A stretch of 64,000 bases of DNA. Source: CAXBMB01 sp052078155. Lineage in GTDB: Bacteria > Pseudomonadota > Alphaproteobacteria > Kiloniellales > DSM-21159. The stretch is taken from contig JBQJBP010000003.1 in the NCBI GenBank assembly GCA_052078155.1, forward strand, positions 248,001-312,000, written 5' to 3'. Under the pieces are notes generated by a model. It was not told the origin of the DNA, did no database searches, and saw only the letters and a program-made list of their open reading frames with translations. Both the position numbers and the translations under genes were made by a program. Positions 27,047 to 35,170 of the stretch are shown one piece after another (the first letter of the stretch is position 1; each line of letters begins with the position of its first letter).

Positions 27047-27562
27047 ATGCCACCATCAGATTTGTTGGCAGAACCACAAGGTTCTGTCCTGTCCTTCCCA
27101 AAAGACCAGCTGGACCCGCGACCCGTGCCTAAAGAACCCCCTCTTACCTTCCGCTTTTCCCTGCCGCGTCTGGTGATCTACAGCGCCAGTCTGGTGGTCA
27201 TGGCCCTGTTTGGCGTGGGGTTGATTTTGGAGCCCAACACCACCGGCTGGGCTGCGATCCTGGCGCCGGCTTTTCTGCTGCTGATCAGCGCCATGGCTCT
27301 GGTCATCATGGTCAAGCAACTGAAGTTTCTGGGACAGGATATTGTCACCATCGGGCCTGAAGGACTGCTGGACCGTCGGATCAGCGATCAGCCGATCAGC
27401 TGGGACCACATCATCGCCGCTGAAGTCAAAAAGGCCTCCCTCACCAAAACGCTGATTGTGGTGAAGGACGACAAGAAGACCATCGACATGGACTTCATTC
27501 TGCTGAACGGCCAGCCCCATGTGGCTCTGCTGGCCATTCAGGAAGAACTATCCAAAAAGTAA
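27047..27562 (+). CDS. Two-TM membrane protein with a PH-like cytoplasmic tail, unknown
   Basis: 171 aa. After a polar, proline-rich N-terminus there are two adjacent hydrophobic segments (LVIYSASLVVMALFGVGLIL and WAAILAPAFLLLISAMALVI), then a soluble C-terminal part (IVTIGPEGLLDRRISDQPISWDHI and TLIVVKDDKKTIDMDF). The layout of two membrane segments followed by an 'IxxxGLxDRR..ISWxxI' stretch recalls the STM3941-like/PH-domain membrane proteins, but this is only a resemblance. Stands alone between a repeat copy and the convergent SURF1 gene. Confidence 0.65.
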   Translation: MPPSDLLAEPQGSVLSFPKDQLDPRPVPKEPPLTFRFSLPRLVIYSASLVVMALFGVGLILEPNTTGWAAILAPAFLLLISAMALVIMVKQLKFLGQDIVTIGPEGLLDRRISDQPISWDHIIAAEVKKASLTKTLIVVKDDKKTIDMDFILLNGQPHVALLAIQEELSKK

Positions 27563-27633
27563 CGCTGAAGCCTCGTTTTCGGGCAACCACAATCCAGCCC
27601 GGTCATACGGCCCGAACAGACCGTCAGTTGCCT

Positions 27634-28377
27634 CTAGTCTTTCGAGACTGTGTCGGACCGGGAGGTTGCGAAGGTAAAGGCCAGGTAGAAGATCAGCAGG
27701 ATCAGCGCCAGCGCATACCAGGTCAGGGCATACTCCAGGTGATTGTTGGGCAGGTCGATCACCGTTTCTCTGGCGATCGGCAGGCTCTCACCAGCCCCGA
27801 CTGCGCGTTCAGCCTGGAAGTAGACCGTGGTTACCAGATCCCCGTTGCCAATGGCCTGGGCCATGGCGGGTGGGTCCACAAAAATCCAGAGATTGTTCTG
27901 CGCATCATTGACCGGTTTGATCCAGTCATAACCGGTCCAGCCCCCGACCCGCAGCGCCAGAACCTCTTCCACCAGCCCTTCTTTCAGACTTTCCGGACGG
28001 CTGGCCCGGTCCTTCTTTTCTGGTGGCACCCAGCCGCGATCCACCAGAACCAGGGGCCCGCTGTCCAGCTGAAAGGGAGTAACCAGGTGAAAGCCGCTTT
28101 TGCCCTTATGGGTTTTTGCGGCAAGAAAGAACTCCTGGTCATTAAGATACCGCCCGGAAACCGCAAAGCGCTGAAACAGTCCCTCCTGCTCAGGTGCCTG
28201 AGAGAGAACGGACGCAGGAAACGGCAGCGGGTCTTCGGACGCACGGCGTTCCAGGTCTGCCAGCAAACCTTCTTTCCAGGCCAGACGATCCAGTTGCCAG
28301 GTGCCCAGCCCCAACATGATCACGAGGCACACCAGCGTAAAGATCGTCGACAAGGGTTTGGGTCGAAAGGCGGGCAC
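27634..28377 (-). CDS. SURF1 family cytochrome oxidase assembly protein
   Basis: 247 aa with one membrane helix at each end (TIFTLVCLVIMLGLGTWQLDRL and LTWYALALILLIFYLAF) around a periplasmic domain, the SURF1 layout. Hallmarks: GTWQLDRLAWKEGLL and VLVDRGWVPPEKKD. It helps insert haem a into subunit I of cytochrome oxidase. The GTG start comes 3 nt after the DUF983 stop codon, so the two are translated from one message. Confidence 0.93.
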   Translation of the reverse strand: MPAFRPKPLSTIFTLVCLVIMLGLGTWQLDRLAWKEGLLADLERRASEDPLPFPASVLSQAPEQEGLFQRFAVSGRYLNDQEFFLAAKTHKGKSGFHLVTPFQLDSGPLVLVDRGWVPPEKKDRASRPESLKEGLVEEVLALRVGGWTGYDWIKPVNDAQNNLWIFVDPPAMAQAIGNGDLVTTVYFQAERAVGAGESLPIARETVIDLPNNHLEYALTWYALALILLIFYLAFTFATSRSDTVSKD

Positions 28378-28380
28378 CGG

Positions 28381-28776
28381 TTACTCCTTGCTATCCGGAT
28401 CGTAGTTCACCTTGCCGCTGTCACTGGCCCGGTGTTTGTACTGCAACGCAATCATCAGCGCTTTTAGGGGACGCAGCAAGATCACAGACCCCCCAATGAT
28501 CACCGGCCCCCAGACCAGCGCATGCACCCAGACAGGGGGACTAAAGGCACTGTCCATCCACAGGGCCAGAGGCACAACCAGAGCCCCCAGGATAAACATG
28601 ATAAAGACCGCCGGACCATCTCCGCTGTCAGCCTCGGCCAGGTCAAAATCGCACACCTCGCAGCGCGGCTTCACAGACAGCAACCCGTCGTAAAGGCGCC
28701 CCTGACCACAACGCGGGCAGCGACAGGCCAGTCCTGTCCGGGTTGGTGAGATTTCCGGGTAAAATTGATCGGCCAT
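28381..28776 (-). CDS. DUF983 family small membrane protein with a zinc-ribbon-like motif
   Basis: 131 aa. Two CxxC pairs (CPRCGQGRLYDG and PRCEVCDFDL) lie at residues about 19-43, followed by two hydrophobic segments (FIMFILGALVVPLALWMDS and VHALVWGPVIIGGSVILLRPL). This family is regularly found beside SURF1 and cox genes in alphaproteobacteria. The ATG at 28776 was chosen because the longer frame runs back through a repeat fragment. First gene of the DUF983-SURF1 pair. Confidence 0.9.
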   Translation of the reverse strand: MADQFYPEISPTRTGLACRCPRCGQGRLYDGLLSVKPRCEVCDFDLAEADSGDGPAVFIMFILGALVVPLALWMDSAFSPPVWVHALVWGPVIIGGSVILLRPLKALMIALQYKHRASDSGKVNYDPDSKE

Positions 28777-28803
28777 GATCTGGCGGGATCCTGTGACTAT
28801 TAG

Positions 28804-28839
28804 TAGAGGATGATTCCGCTTAAAGCGATTTGACTCTAG
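28804..28839 (+). repeat. Dispersed palindromic repeat, internally deleted fragment
   Basis: TAGAGGATGATTC joins directly to CGCTTAAAGCGATTTGACTCTAG. It keeps the right end and a piece of the centre. It lies just upstream of the DUF983 gene. Confidence 0.65.
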
Positions 28840-29024
28840 GGGCAGGTAAGAAACCGTTTTTACCCGACAAAAGCACTGCGATAAATGCTCGCAAGGCAGA
28901 GACCCCAATATCCTGCGAGGAGATCCTGGGGGCAAGAGCCTCCGATCCGTCGCCCCTGTCTGAAGCAGGTTAAGCAGGATCAATGGAGTCAGGAAGAGCG
29001 GAAAGCAAAAGGGGCGCAAACAAG

Positions 29025-29056
29025 AAAAGGGTGGAGAGACTGGCCCTCCACCCTTT
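29025..29056 (-). terminator. Intrinsic terminator after ctaE
   Basis: AAAGGGTGGAG with CTCCACCCTTTT arms on the minus strand, followed by T-rich sequence. It separates the cytochrome oxidase operon from DUF983-SURF1, which therefore need their own promoter or readthrough. Confidence 0.8.
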
Positions 29057-29079
29057 CTGCGACACGAGCATCTTTTGGT

Positions 29080-29916
29080 TTAGTGCGCGGCAACCTCGCC
29101 TGCACCCAGCCAGTAGATGCAGATGAAGAGGAACAGCCAGACCACGTCCACAAAGTGCCAGTACCAGGCAGCAGCTTCGAAACCGAAGTGATGGTTCGGC
29201 TTGAAGTGGCCTTTCATAGCGCGGATAAGGCAAACGGCCAGGAAGATCGTACCAACGATCACGTGGAAGCCGTGGAAGCCGGTGGCCATGTAGAAGGTGG
29301 AAGCGTAAACGCCATCGGTGAAACCAAAGGCAGCGTGGCTGTACTCGTAAGCCTGCAGGGCGGTAAAGGCCATCCCCAGAGCAACGGTCAGGGCCAGGCC
29401 CTTGATGGTGCTTTCCCGGTCGCCATTCACCAGCGCGTGGTGCGCCCAGGTGACGGTGCAACCGGACAGCAACAGGATCAGAGTGTTCAACAGCGGCAGA
29501 GAGAAGGGATCGAAGGTATCGATGCCCACCGGCGGCCAGACACCACCAGTGGCTTCCACACGGGCAAACTGAGCCACTTCATCCGGGAACAGAGACGCAT
29601 CAAAGTAAGCCCAGAAGAAAGCAGCGAAGAACATCACCTCAGAGGCAATGAACAGCAGCATGCCGTAACGCAGGCCGATCTGCACCACCGGGGTGTGATG
29701 GCCCTGGTGCTCGGCTTCGCGGATCACTTCGCGCCACCAGCCGAACATTGAGAAGATCACCAGGGCAAAACCGAGCGCGGTTACCCAGGGGGTGATTTCA
29801 TGCATCAGCAGAACCAGGCCGGTGGCCAGAACACCCGCAGAAAAAGCGGAAATCAGAGGCCAGGGACTAGGGTCCACAAGGTGAAATGGATGGTTTTGGC
29901 TATGTGCTTCGCTCAT
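29080..29916 (-). CDS. ctaE: Cytochrome c oxidase subunit III
   Basis: 278 aa from the ATG with GGGGGAT ahead of it (a TTG four codons upstream is less likely). Seven membrane helices. Motifs such as HPFHLVDPSPWPLI, LRYGMLLFIASEVMFF (with the proton-uptake-associated glutamate) and HGFHVIVGTIFL are diagnostic. Last gene of ctaC-ctaD-ctaB-small ORF-ctaG-ctaE, ending at an intrinsic terminator. Confidence 0.98.
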   Translation of the reverse strand: MSEAHSQNHPFHLVDPSPWPLISAFSAGVLATGLVLLMHEITPWVTALGFALVIFSMFGWWREVIREAEHQGHHTPVVQIGLRYGMLLFIASEVMFFAAFFWAYFDASLFPDEVAQFARVEATGGVWPPVGIDTFDPFSLPLLNTLILLLSGCTVTWAHHALVNGDRESTIKGLALTVALGMAFTALQAYEYSHAAFGFTDGVYASTFYMATGFHGFHVIVGTIFLAVCLIRAMKGHFKPNHHFGFEAAAWYWHFVDVVWLFLFICIYWLGAGEVAAH

Positions 29917-29958
29917 TCGATCCCCCAAAGGTCGCGGCTCGGGCCGGGGTTATTGTCG

Positions 29959-30609
29959 TTACTGTGATGGTGTCGGGGCCTGGGCCAGACGCGCTGCGTT
30001 CTGATCCTGGCTGACGCCACTTGTTTGTGTGTCCTGCTCTGCCTGTTCCGCGTCCCAATCGTCCAGGTCACGGAAAAAGGTGTAAGAGAGGGTGATGGTG
30101 GAAACATTGTCCAGGGCCGGATCCTCCAGGATCGCAGGGTCAATGAAGTAAGAGACCCCCATGTCGATTTCCTGACCGGGTGCCAACAACTGCTCATCAA
30201 AGCAGAAGCACTGGACCTTGTTGAAGTACTGACCGGCACGGTCCGGTGTCACGTTGAACACAGCGGTTCCGACGGTTGGGCGCTCGGCAACATTCTTGGC
30301 CTGGAAAAAGGCCAGTTGCGGTTCGCCGATACGTGTCTGGATTTCCCGCTGTTTTGCTTTGAAATCCCAGGGCAGACGGGCATTGGTGTCGGCGTTAAAG
30401 CGCACCTTGATAACCCGGTCGCTGATCTCTTCCGGCAGGGCTTCAGCCACCTGGGTCGTACCGCCGAAGCCGGTTACCTGGCAGAACAGCTGGTACAGCG
30501 GAACAGACGCAAAAGCCAGACCGACCATGCCGCAGACAACGGAGAACAACACCACGGCCATGCGGGTGTTCTTCCGGTTGCTGGTATCCTGCAGCTTGTC
30601 GTCAGACAT
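29959..30609 (-). CDS. ctaG: Cytochrome c oxidase assembly protein CtaG/Cox11
   Basis: 216 aa: one N-terminal membrane anchor (MAVVLFSVVCGMVGLAFAS) and a periplasmic immunoglobulin-like domain. It delivers copper to the CuB site of subunit I. The copper-binding cysteines are in VQCFCFDEQLL, with a third in PLYQLFCQVTGFGG. An acidic-polar tail (about 35 residues) follows the conserved domain. Located between the 49-residue small protein and ctaE. Confidence 0.96.
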   Translation of the reverse strand: MSDDKLQDTSNRKNTRMAVVLFSVVCGMVGLAFASVPLYQLFCQVTGFGGTTQVAEALPEEISDRVIKVRFNADTNARLPWDFKAKQREIQTRIGEPQLAFFQAKNVAERPTVGTAVFNVTPDRAGQYFNKVQCFCFDEQLLAPGQEIDMGVSYFIDPAILEDPALDNVSTITLSYTFFRDLDDWDAEQAEQDTQTSGVSQDQNAARLAQAPTPSQ

Positions 30610-30614
30610 CTGTC

Positions 30615-30764
30615 TTACCCTCCCATCCGGATGATGGAGATGAAGAACACCAGAACCACAAAGGCCAGCAAAGCAAAGAGCACAGCATAGTTGCGGCCCT
30701 TTTTGGCTTTATGCACGTCAGAGATATAGCCTTTTTCGCGCGGGCTGCTCTTTTGCTCGGTCAT
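30615..30764 (-). CDS. Small single-TM protein in the cytochrome oxidase operon (CoxF-like)
   Basis: A 49-aa frame between ctaB and ctaG that is easy to miss: polar and basic start (MTEQKSSPREKGYISDVHKA, then KKGRN) and one membrane segment (YAVLFALLAFVVLVFF), ending IIRMGG. Its position and layout match the tiny proteins found at this point in many alphaproteobacterial cox operons, sometimes called CoxF or annotated as hypothetical. The stop lies 5 nt before the ctaG start and its start 5 nt after the ctaB stop, so tight coupling supports it being real. Confidence 0.85.
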   Translation of the reverse strand: MTEQKSSPREKGYISDVHKAKKGRNYAVLFALLAFVVLVFFISIIRMGG

Positions 30765-30769
30765 GACGC

Positions 30770-31711
30770 TCATCCTCCCAGGCCCAGAGGCAGCATACCG
30801 GCCAGGCCAGGGGCCCGGTCAACGATCAGCAGAGCAAAGAGCAGGAAGAGATAAAGGATGGAAAAGCCGAACATCTGCTTGGCAGGTTTGTCATCCTCGC
30901 TGCGCAGCACACGCAAGGCGCAGATCACAAACAGCAGGCTGACCACCAAAGAAGAGATGCCATAGAGCACACCAGCCACACCCAGGAAACTGGGAGCTAC
31001 GGCAATTGGCAGAAGGGCCAGGGTGTAGATCAGCATCTGCCACTTGGTGTGACGCTTGCCAGCCACCACCGGCAGCATGGGCACTTTGGCTTTGGCGTAA
31101 TCGCCCTGACGGAACAGCGCCAGCGCCCAGAAATGGGGGGGCGTCCACATGAAAATCAGGGCAAAGAGCACAACTGAGGCCAGATCAACGCTGCCGGTAA
31201 CCGCGGCCCAGCCGATCATGGGAGGAAAGGCACCGGCGGCACCGCCGATGACAATGTTCTGAGGGGTGCTGCGCTTCAGCCACATGGTGTAGACCAAAAC
31301 GTAGAACAGGCTGGCAAACGCCAGCAGGAAAGCGGCCATCCAGTTGACGGCAAGCCCCATCAGGACGACGGAGAACAGCGTCAGGACAATGCCGAAAGCC
31401 AGCGCTTCGGACGGCTCCACGCGGCCTTGCGGGAGCGGCCGGGACTGGGTCCGGCTCATGATCGCGTCAATATCGCGGTCGTACCACATGTTGATCGCCC
31501 CGGCGGCACCGGAGGCAATGGCGATGCAGAGGATGGCAACAGCAGCCAGGAAAGGATGGATCTCTCCCGGGGCCACCAGCAATCCGGCAAAGCCGGTGAA
31601 CACCACCAGGCTCATCACCCGGGGTTTCAGCAAAGCGATGTAATCCCTGACCTCCTGGGGGCGAGGCTCTGCCTGACTTTGGGCAGTAATGTCAAAGGAC
31701 GTATCGGTCAC
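30770..31711 (-). CDS. ctaB: Protohaem IX farnesyltransferase (haem O synthase)
   Basis: 313 aa, polytopic UbiA-superfamily enzyme that adds a farnesyl group to haem b. The aspartate-rich motif NMWYDRDIDAIMSRTQSRPLP and the second loop MWTPPHFWALALFRQGDYAKA are diagnostic. GTG start with AGAGGAAA upstream. Between ctaD and the small CoxF-like gene. Confidence 0.97.
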   Translation of the reverse strand: MTDTSFDITAQSQAEPRPQEVRDYIALLKPRVMSLVVFTGFAGLLVAPGEIHPFLAAVAILCIAIASGAAGAINMWYDRDIDAIMSRTQSRPLPQGRVEPSEALAFGIVLTLFSVVLMGLAVNWMAAFLLAFASLFYVLVYTMWLKRSTPQNIVIGGAAGAFPPMIGWAAVTGSVDLASVVLFALIFMWTPPHFWALALFRQGDYAKAKVPMLPVVAGKRHTKWQMLIYTLALLPIAVAPSFLGVAGVLYGISSLVVSLLFVICALRVLRSEDDKPAKQMFGFSILYLFLLFALLIVDRAPGLAGMLPLGLGG

Positions 31712-31793
31712 GCGGTTTCCTCTGGAGTCTTATCGTTCTTTTGAAACCACAAGGTGGTCCGGCAGAGAACTGACAAGCCTCTCTTTTTTGGTT

Positions 31794-31856
31794 CAGAGGG
31801 TGATTCACGACGAAGGGAAAGCAAAAGCCCGGCCCCTTCAATCGATCACACTCTAG
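31794..31856 (-). repeat. Dispersed palindromic repeat, eroded left-end fragment
   Basis: CAGAGGGTGATTCACGACG at one side and CAATCGATCACACTCTAG at the other match the GAGGATGATTCACGG and CCGATCATGCTCTAG ends of full copies. It sits in the ctaD-ctaB gap. Confidence 0.55.
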
Positions 31857-31969
31857 GGAGATCTCTGGATGATCTCTGGTCTTCTCAGATCCCCCAACTG
31901 ACGGAAGCAACGCGCTGTGACTGTTGGGGGCTTAACAGATCGCGGCAAGCAGACTTGCCGATAAAGCGT

Positions 31970-31999
31970 CCCTTGGGTCCCCGAATGAGGACCCAAGGG
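31970..31999. terminator. Strong hairpin after ctaD
   Basis: CCCTTGGGTCC and GGACCCAAGGG, 11-bp perfect stem with an 8-nt loop. It lies 11 nt beyond the ctaD stop and carries TTTT only on the plus strand side, so on the ctaD message it may act as a partial terminator or stability hairpin ahead of ctaB. Confidence 0.7.
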
Positions 32000-32009
32000 T
32001 TTTCGCGTC

Positions 32010-33614
32010 TTACTTGATCTTGGGCAGATCGTTGAAGCAGTGGAACGGTGGCGGTGAAGACACGGTCCATTCCAGCGTCGTTGCTCCGTCGCCCCAAGGA
32101 TTGTCGGCAGATTTCTTGCCGGCTTTCAGGGTGTAGAGCAGCACCAGGACAAAGAAGATGGTCGAGGCAAAGGTGATGTAGGAGCCATAGGAAGAGATGG
32201 CGTTCCACCCTGCATAGGCATCGGGGTAGTCCAGATACCGGCGGGGCATACCCTGCAGACCAAGGAAGTGCTGCGGGAAGAAGATCATGTTCACGCCCAC
32301 GAAGGTGGTGATGAAGTGGATCCAGCCTGCCAGTTTGGGGATTTCCCGGCCGCTCATCTTGCCCATCCAGTAGTAGATACCGGCGATGATGCCAAAGACA
32401 GCACCCAGGCTCAGCACGTAGTGGAAGTGGGCCACGACGTAGTAGGTGTCGTGCATGGCCGTATCGATACCGGCGTTTGCCAGAACCACACCGGTCACAC
32501 CACCAACGGTGAAGAGGAAGATGAAACCAAGCGCCCAGACCATGGGCAGTTCAAAGCGGATGGAACCGCCCCACATGGTGGCAATCCAGGAGAAGATCTT
32601 CACACCAGTCGGCACTGCAATGATCATGGTTGCAGCCGTGAAGTAAGCCTTGGTGTCCACGGACAGACCCACGGTGTACATGTGGTGCGCCCAGACAACG
32701 AAGCCGACAACACCAATCGCCACCATGGCGTAAGCCATGCCCAGGTAACCGAAGACCGGCTTGCGGGAGAAGGTGGAGATGATGTGGCTGATGATGCCGA
32801 ATGCCGGCAGGATCATGATGTAAACTTCAGGGTGACCGAAGAACCAGAAAAGGTGCTGGAACAGGATCGGGTCACCGCCACCGGCCGGATCGAAGAAGGC
32901 CGTGCCGAAGTTACGGTCCGTCAGCAGCATGGTGATGGCACCACCCAGGACAGGCACAGCCAGCAGCAGCAGGAAGGCCGTCACCAGAATGGACCAGGCA
33001 AAGAGCGGCATCTTGTGCAGCGTCATGCCCGGAGCACGCATGTTGAAGATGGTGGTGATGAAGTTGACCGCGCCCAGGATGGAGCTGGCACCGGCCAGGT
33101 GGAGGGCGAAGATTGCCATGTCCACGGAAGGACCGGAGTGACCCAGCTTACCGGAGAGCGGCGGATAAACGGTCCAACCCGTACCTGCGCCTGTGTCTAC
33201 AAAGGCAGACCCCAGCAGCAGCAGGAATGCAGGAACAATCAGCCAGAAGGAGATGTTGTTCATGCGGGGGAAGGCCATGTCCGGAGCGCCGATCATCAAG
33301 GGCACGAACCAGTTACCGAAACCACCGATAACCGCGGGCATCACCACAAAGAAGACCATGATCAGGCCGTGGGCCGTGATCACCACGTTCCAGCCCTGAC
33401 CGGCATCGGCGAAGAGATCACCGAAGTACTGGACACCTGGGTCCTGCAGTTCCATGCGCATCAGCACGGAGAAGGCACCACCGATCAAGGCGGCGATGAC
33501 GGAGAAAATCAAATAGAGGGTACCGATGTCCTTGTGGTTCGTAGAGCAGAACCAGCGCAGGAAGAACCCCGGCTTGTGATCATGATGATCCGCGTGCGCG
33601 TCACTGTGAGCCAT
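32010..33614 (-). CDS. ctaD: Cytochrome c oxidase subunit I (aa3 type)
   Basis: 534 aa with twelve membrane helices. Haem-copper site motifs are visible: WFFGHPEVYIMILPAFG (CuB histidine and cross-linked tyrosine), WAHHMYTVGL and the haem ligands in HDTYYVVAHFHYVLSLG. The K and D proton channel regions look intact (for example MPAVIGGFGNWFVPLMIGAPD). Catalyses oxygen reduction and proton pumping. Follows ctaC by 20 bp. Confidence 0.99.
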   Translation of the reverse strand: MAHSDAHADHHDHKPGFFLRWFCSTNHKDIGTLYLIFSVIAALIGGAFSVLMRMELQDPGVQYFGDLFADAGQGWNVVITAHGLIMVFFVVMPAVIGGFGNWFVPLMIGAPDMAFPRMNNISFWLIVPAFLLLLGSAFVDTGAGTGWTVYPPLSGKLGHSGPSVDMAIFALHLAGASSILGAVNFITTIFNMRAPGMTLHKMPLFAWSILVTAFLLLLAVPVLGGAITMLLTDRNFGTAFFDPAGGGDPILFQHLFWFFGHPEVYIMILPAFGIISHIISTFSRKPVFGYLGMAYAMVAIGVVGFVVWAHHMYTVGLSVDTKAYFTAATMIIAVPTGVKIFSWIATMWGGSIRFELPMVWALGFIFLFTVGGVTGVVLANAGIDTAMHDTYYVVAHFHYVLSLGAVFGIIAGIYYWMGKMSGREIPKLAGWIHFITTFVGVNMIFFPQHFLGLQGMPRRYLDYPDAYAGWNAISSYGSYITFASTIFFVLVLLYTLKAGKKSADNPWGDGATTLEWTVSSPPPFHCFNDLPKIK

Positions 33615-33634
33615 TCTAAAACTCTCCTACCGAA

Positions 33635-34504
33635 TCAGCGGCTCAGGGAAGCGTCAGCCACCTGGACTGTCGCTTCAGGAACCTCGACAGCTGCATACTC
33701 ATCGTAAGCGCCGTCCAGCCATTTTTTGTAATCTTCTTTGGAAACAACCTTGATCATGATGGGCATGTAAGAATGCCCTGTGCCGCAGATTTCAGAGCAC
33801 TGACCATAGTAAGTTCCGATTTCGCGAACCTTGGGAATCCACAGCTCGTTAAGACGACCCGGAACGGCGTCTTTTTTGACCCCGAAGGACGGCATGGCGA
33901 AGGAGTGGATCACGTCGGAGGCTGTCAGCAGCACGCGAACGGAGGTATCGACGGGAAGAACCAGCGGGTTGTCCACACCCAGCAGACGGGGCAGACCGGC
34001 TTCTTTGGCTTCGTCGTCATCCAGCATGTAGGAATCGAAGGAGAAGCTGCCCTTTTCAGGATGCTCCAACTCGTAGTTCCAGTACCACTGCAGACCGGTG
34101 ACCTTGATGGTCATATCCGTTTCGGGAATCTGCTCCTGCGCGTACAGCAGCTTCATTGAGGGAATGGCGATGATCACCAGGATCAGGATGGGCACAGCGG
34201 TCCAAACGATCTCAATGAAGGTGTTGTGCGTGGTTTTGGAAGGATTTGGGTTGGCCCCTTCGCGGAAGCGAATGGCCACATAAACCAGCAGCGCCAGCAC
34301 GAACAGAGTGATGACCGTGATGATCCAGAGCAGAAGGTCGTGGAAAATGACCAGCTGGTCCATCAAAGAAGTCACTGACCCTTGCAGACCCAAACCCCAG
34401 TCATCAGGCTGACCAGCAGTTTGCGCAGAAGCGCCATTCAGCAGGGCTGCCAAGGTGAGACCAATCGTCCCAGCAACAGCCGCAAAACGCGATAGGAGAC
34501 CCAT
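33635..34504 (-). CDS. ctaC: Cytochrome c oxidase subunit II
   Basis: 289 aa: a signal peptide (cleavage likely after GASA), two membrane helices and a cupredoxin domain. The CuA site is visible as YYGQCSEICGTGHSYMPI, with the upstream histidine in ASDVIHSFAMPSFG. Accepts electrons from cytochrome c. First gene of the oxidase operon and preceded by an unusually long leader region. Confidence 0.98.
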   Translation of the reverse strand: MGLLSRFAAVAGTIGLTLAALLNGASAQTAGQPDDWGLGLQGSVTSLMDQLVIFHDLLLWIITVITLFVLALLVYVAIRFREGANPNPSKTTHNTFIEIVWTAVPILILVIIAIPSMKLLYAQEQIPETDMTIKVTGLQWYWNYELEHPEKGSFSFDSYMLDDDEAKEAGLPRLLGVDNPLVLPVDTSVRVLLTASDVIHSFAMPSFGVKKDAVPGRLNELWIPKVREIGTYYGQCSEICGTGHSYMPIMIKVVSKEDYKKWLDGAYDEYAAVEVPEATVQVADASLSR

Positions 34505-35170
34505 CTATTTTGATTCCCGTCGTCTCTCCGGGGCATTGTTTTGACAGAAAGAGATATTGCCTTATCTGCTTTCCTTTTTGGCCCCGCACCCCCCGTCGGC
34601 ACTAAGACCCATTACTCAGATTTGGGCGCAACCTACTCTAAGAAGCCTAGCCTCTCAAGCCAGCTTCGTTGCTTAGGGTGCGGATTTCCCCACGCAATCC
34701 TTTTAGGCCAGGAGGTGAATTGACCCCAAGACCCCTGCGATCTTTTGACGCAAACCCTTGTACTACCTGCAAAAGATCCTGTTGCCCGCAATCCGCAACA
34801 GACCGGCAGGGGCAACATTCGGGTCGCTGAAAAAAGCACGCTGGACGCGCAAAAGATGCCGCGATAAAGCCATGAAATCCTTAATGAAATCTACAAATTC
34901 CTGAAAAACCTGCTTTCCCGGGGGCAAAAGCGGGTTCACACAGTCCGCCAACAAGTACGGCATAATGTCGCAGTTTTGCCGCAGGCGGCTTCTTTTGACC
35001 GGAATCCCTTTCTCCGGCCTCAGCCGGAGTCGCCCTGCCCCCGTCTGTGGCAGCCTCTGGGAAAGCTTCTGTGGCAGCGCAGCCCCGGCAAAAAACGCGG
35101 TGATAACCCCAGTGTTAGGACCAGCTAAGGACACGCAGTAAGAGGGATTAACCGGACTGCGCACCAAAGC
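34505..35170. promoter_or_regulatory. Long untranslated region upstream of ctaC
   Basis: 666 bp without a convincing gene. A frame of 134 codons on the minus strand (34763-35167) has no similarity I recognise and no ribosome site. The region must hold the cox promoter. Short palindromes are present (for example CCGGCTGAGGCCGG type near 35015) but I cannot assign a regulator. Confidence 0.4.

Noticed and set aside
34763..35167. Minus-strand ORF of 134 codons upstream of ctaC
   Set aside because: No ribosome site, no similarity I recognise and a composition typical of non-coding frame.
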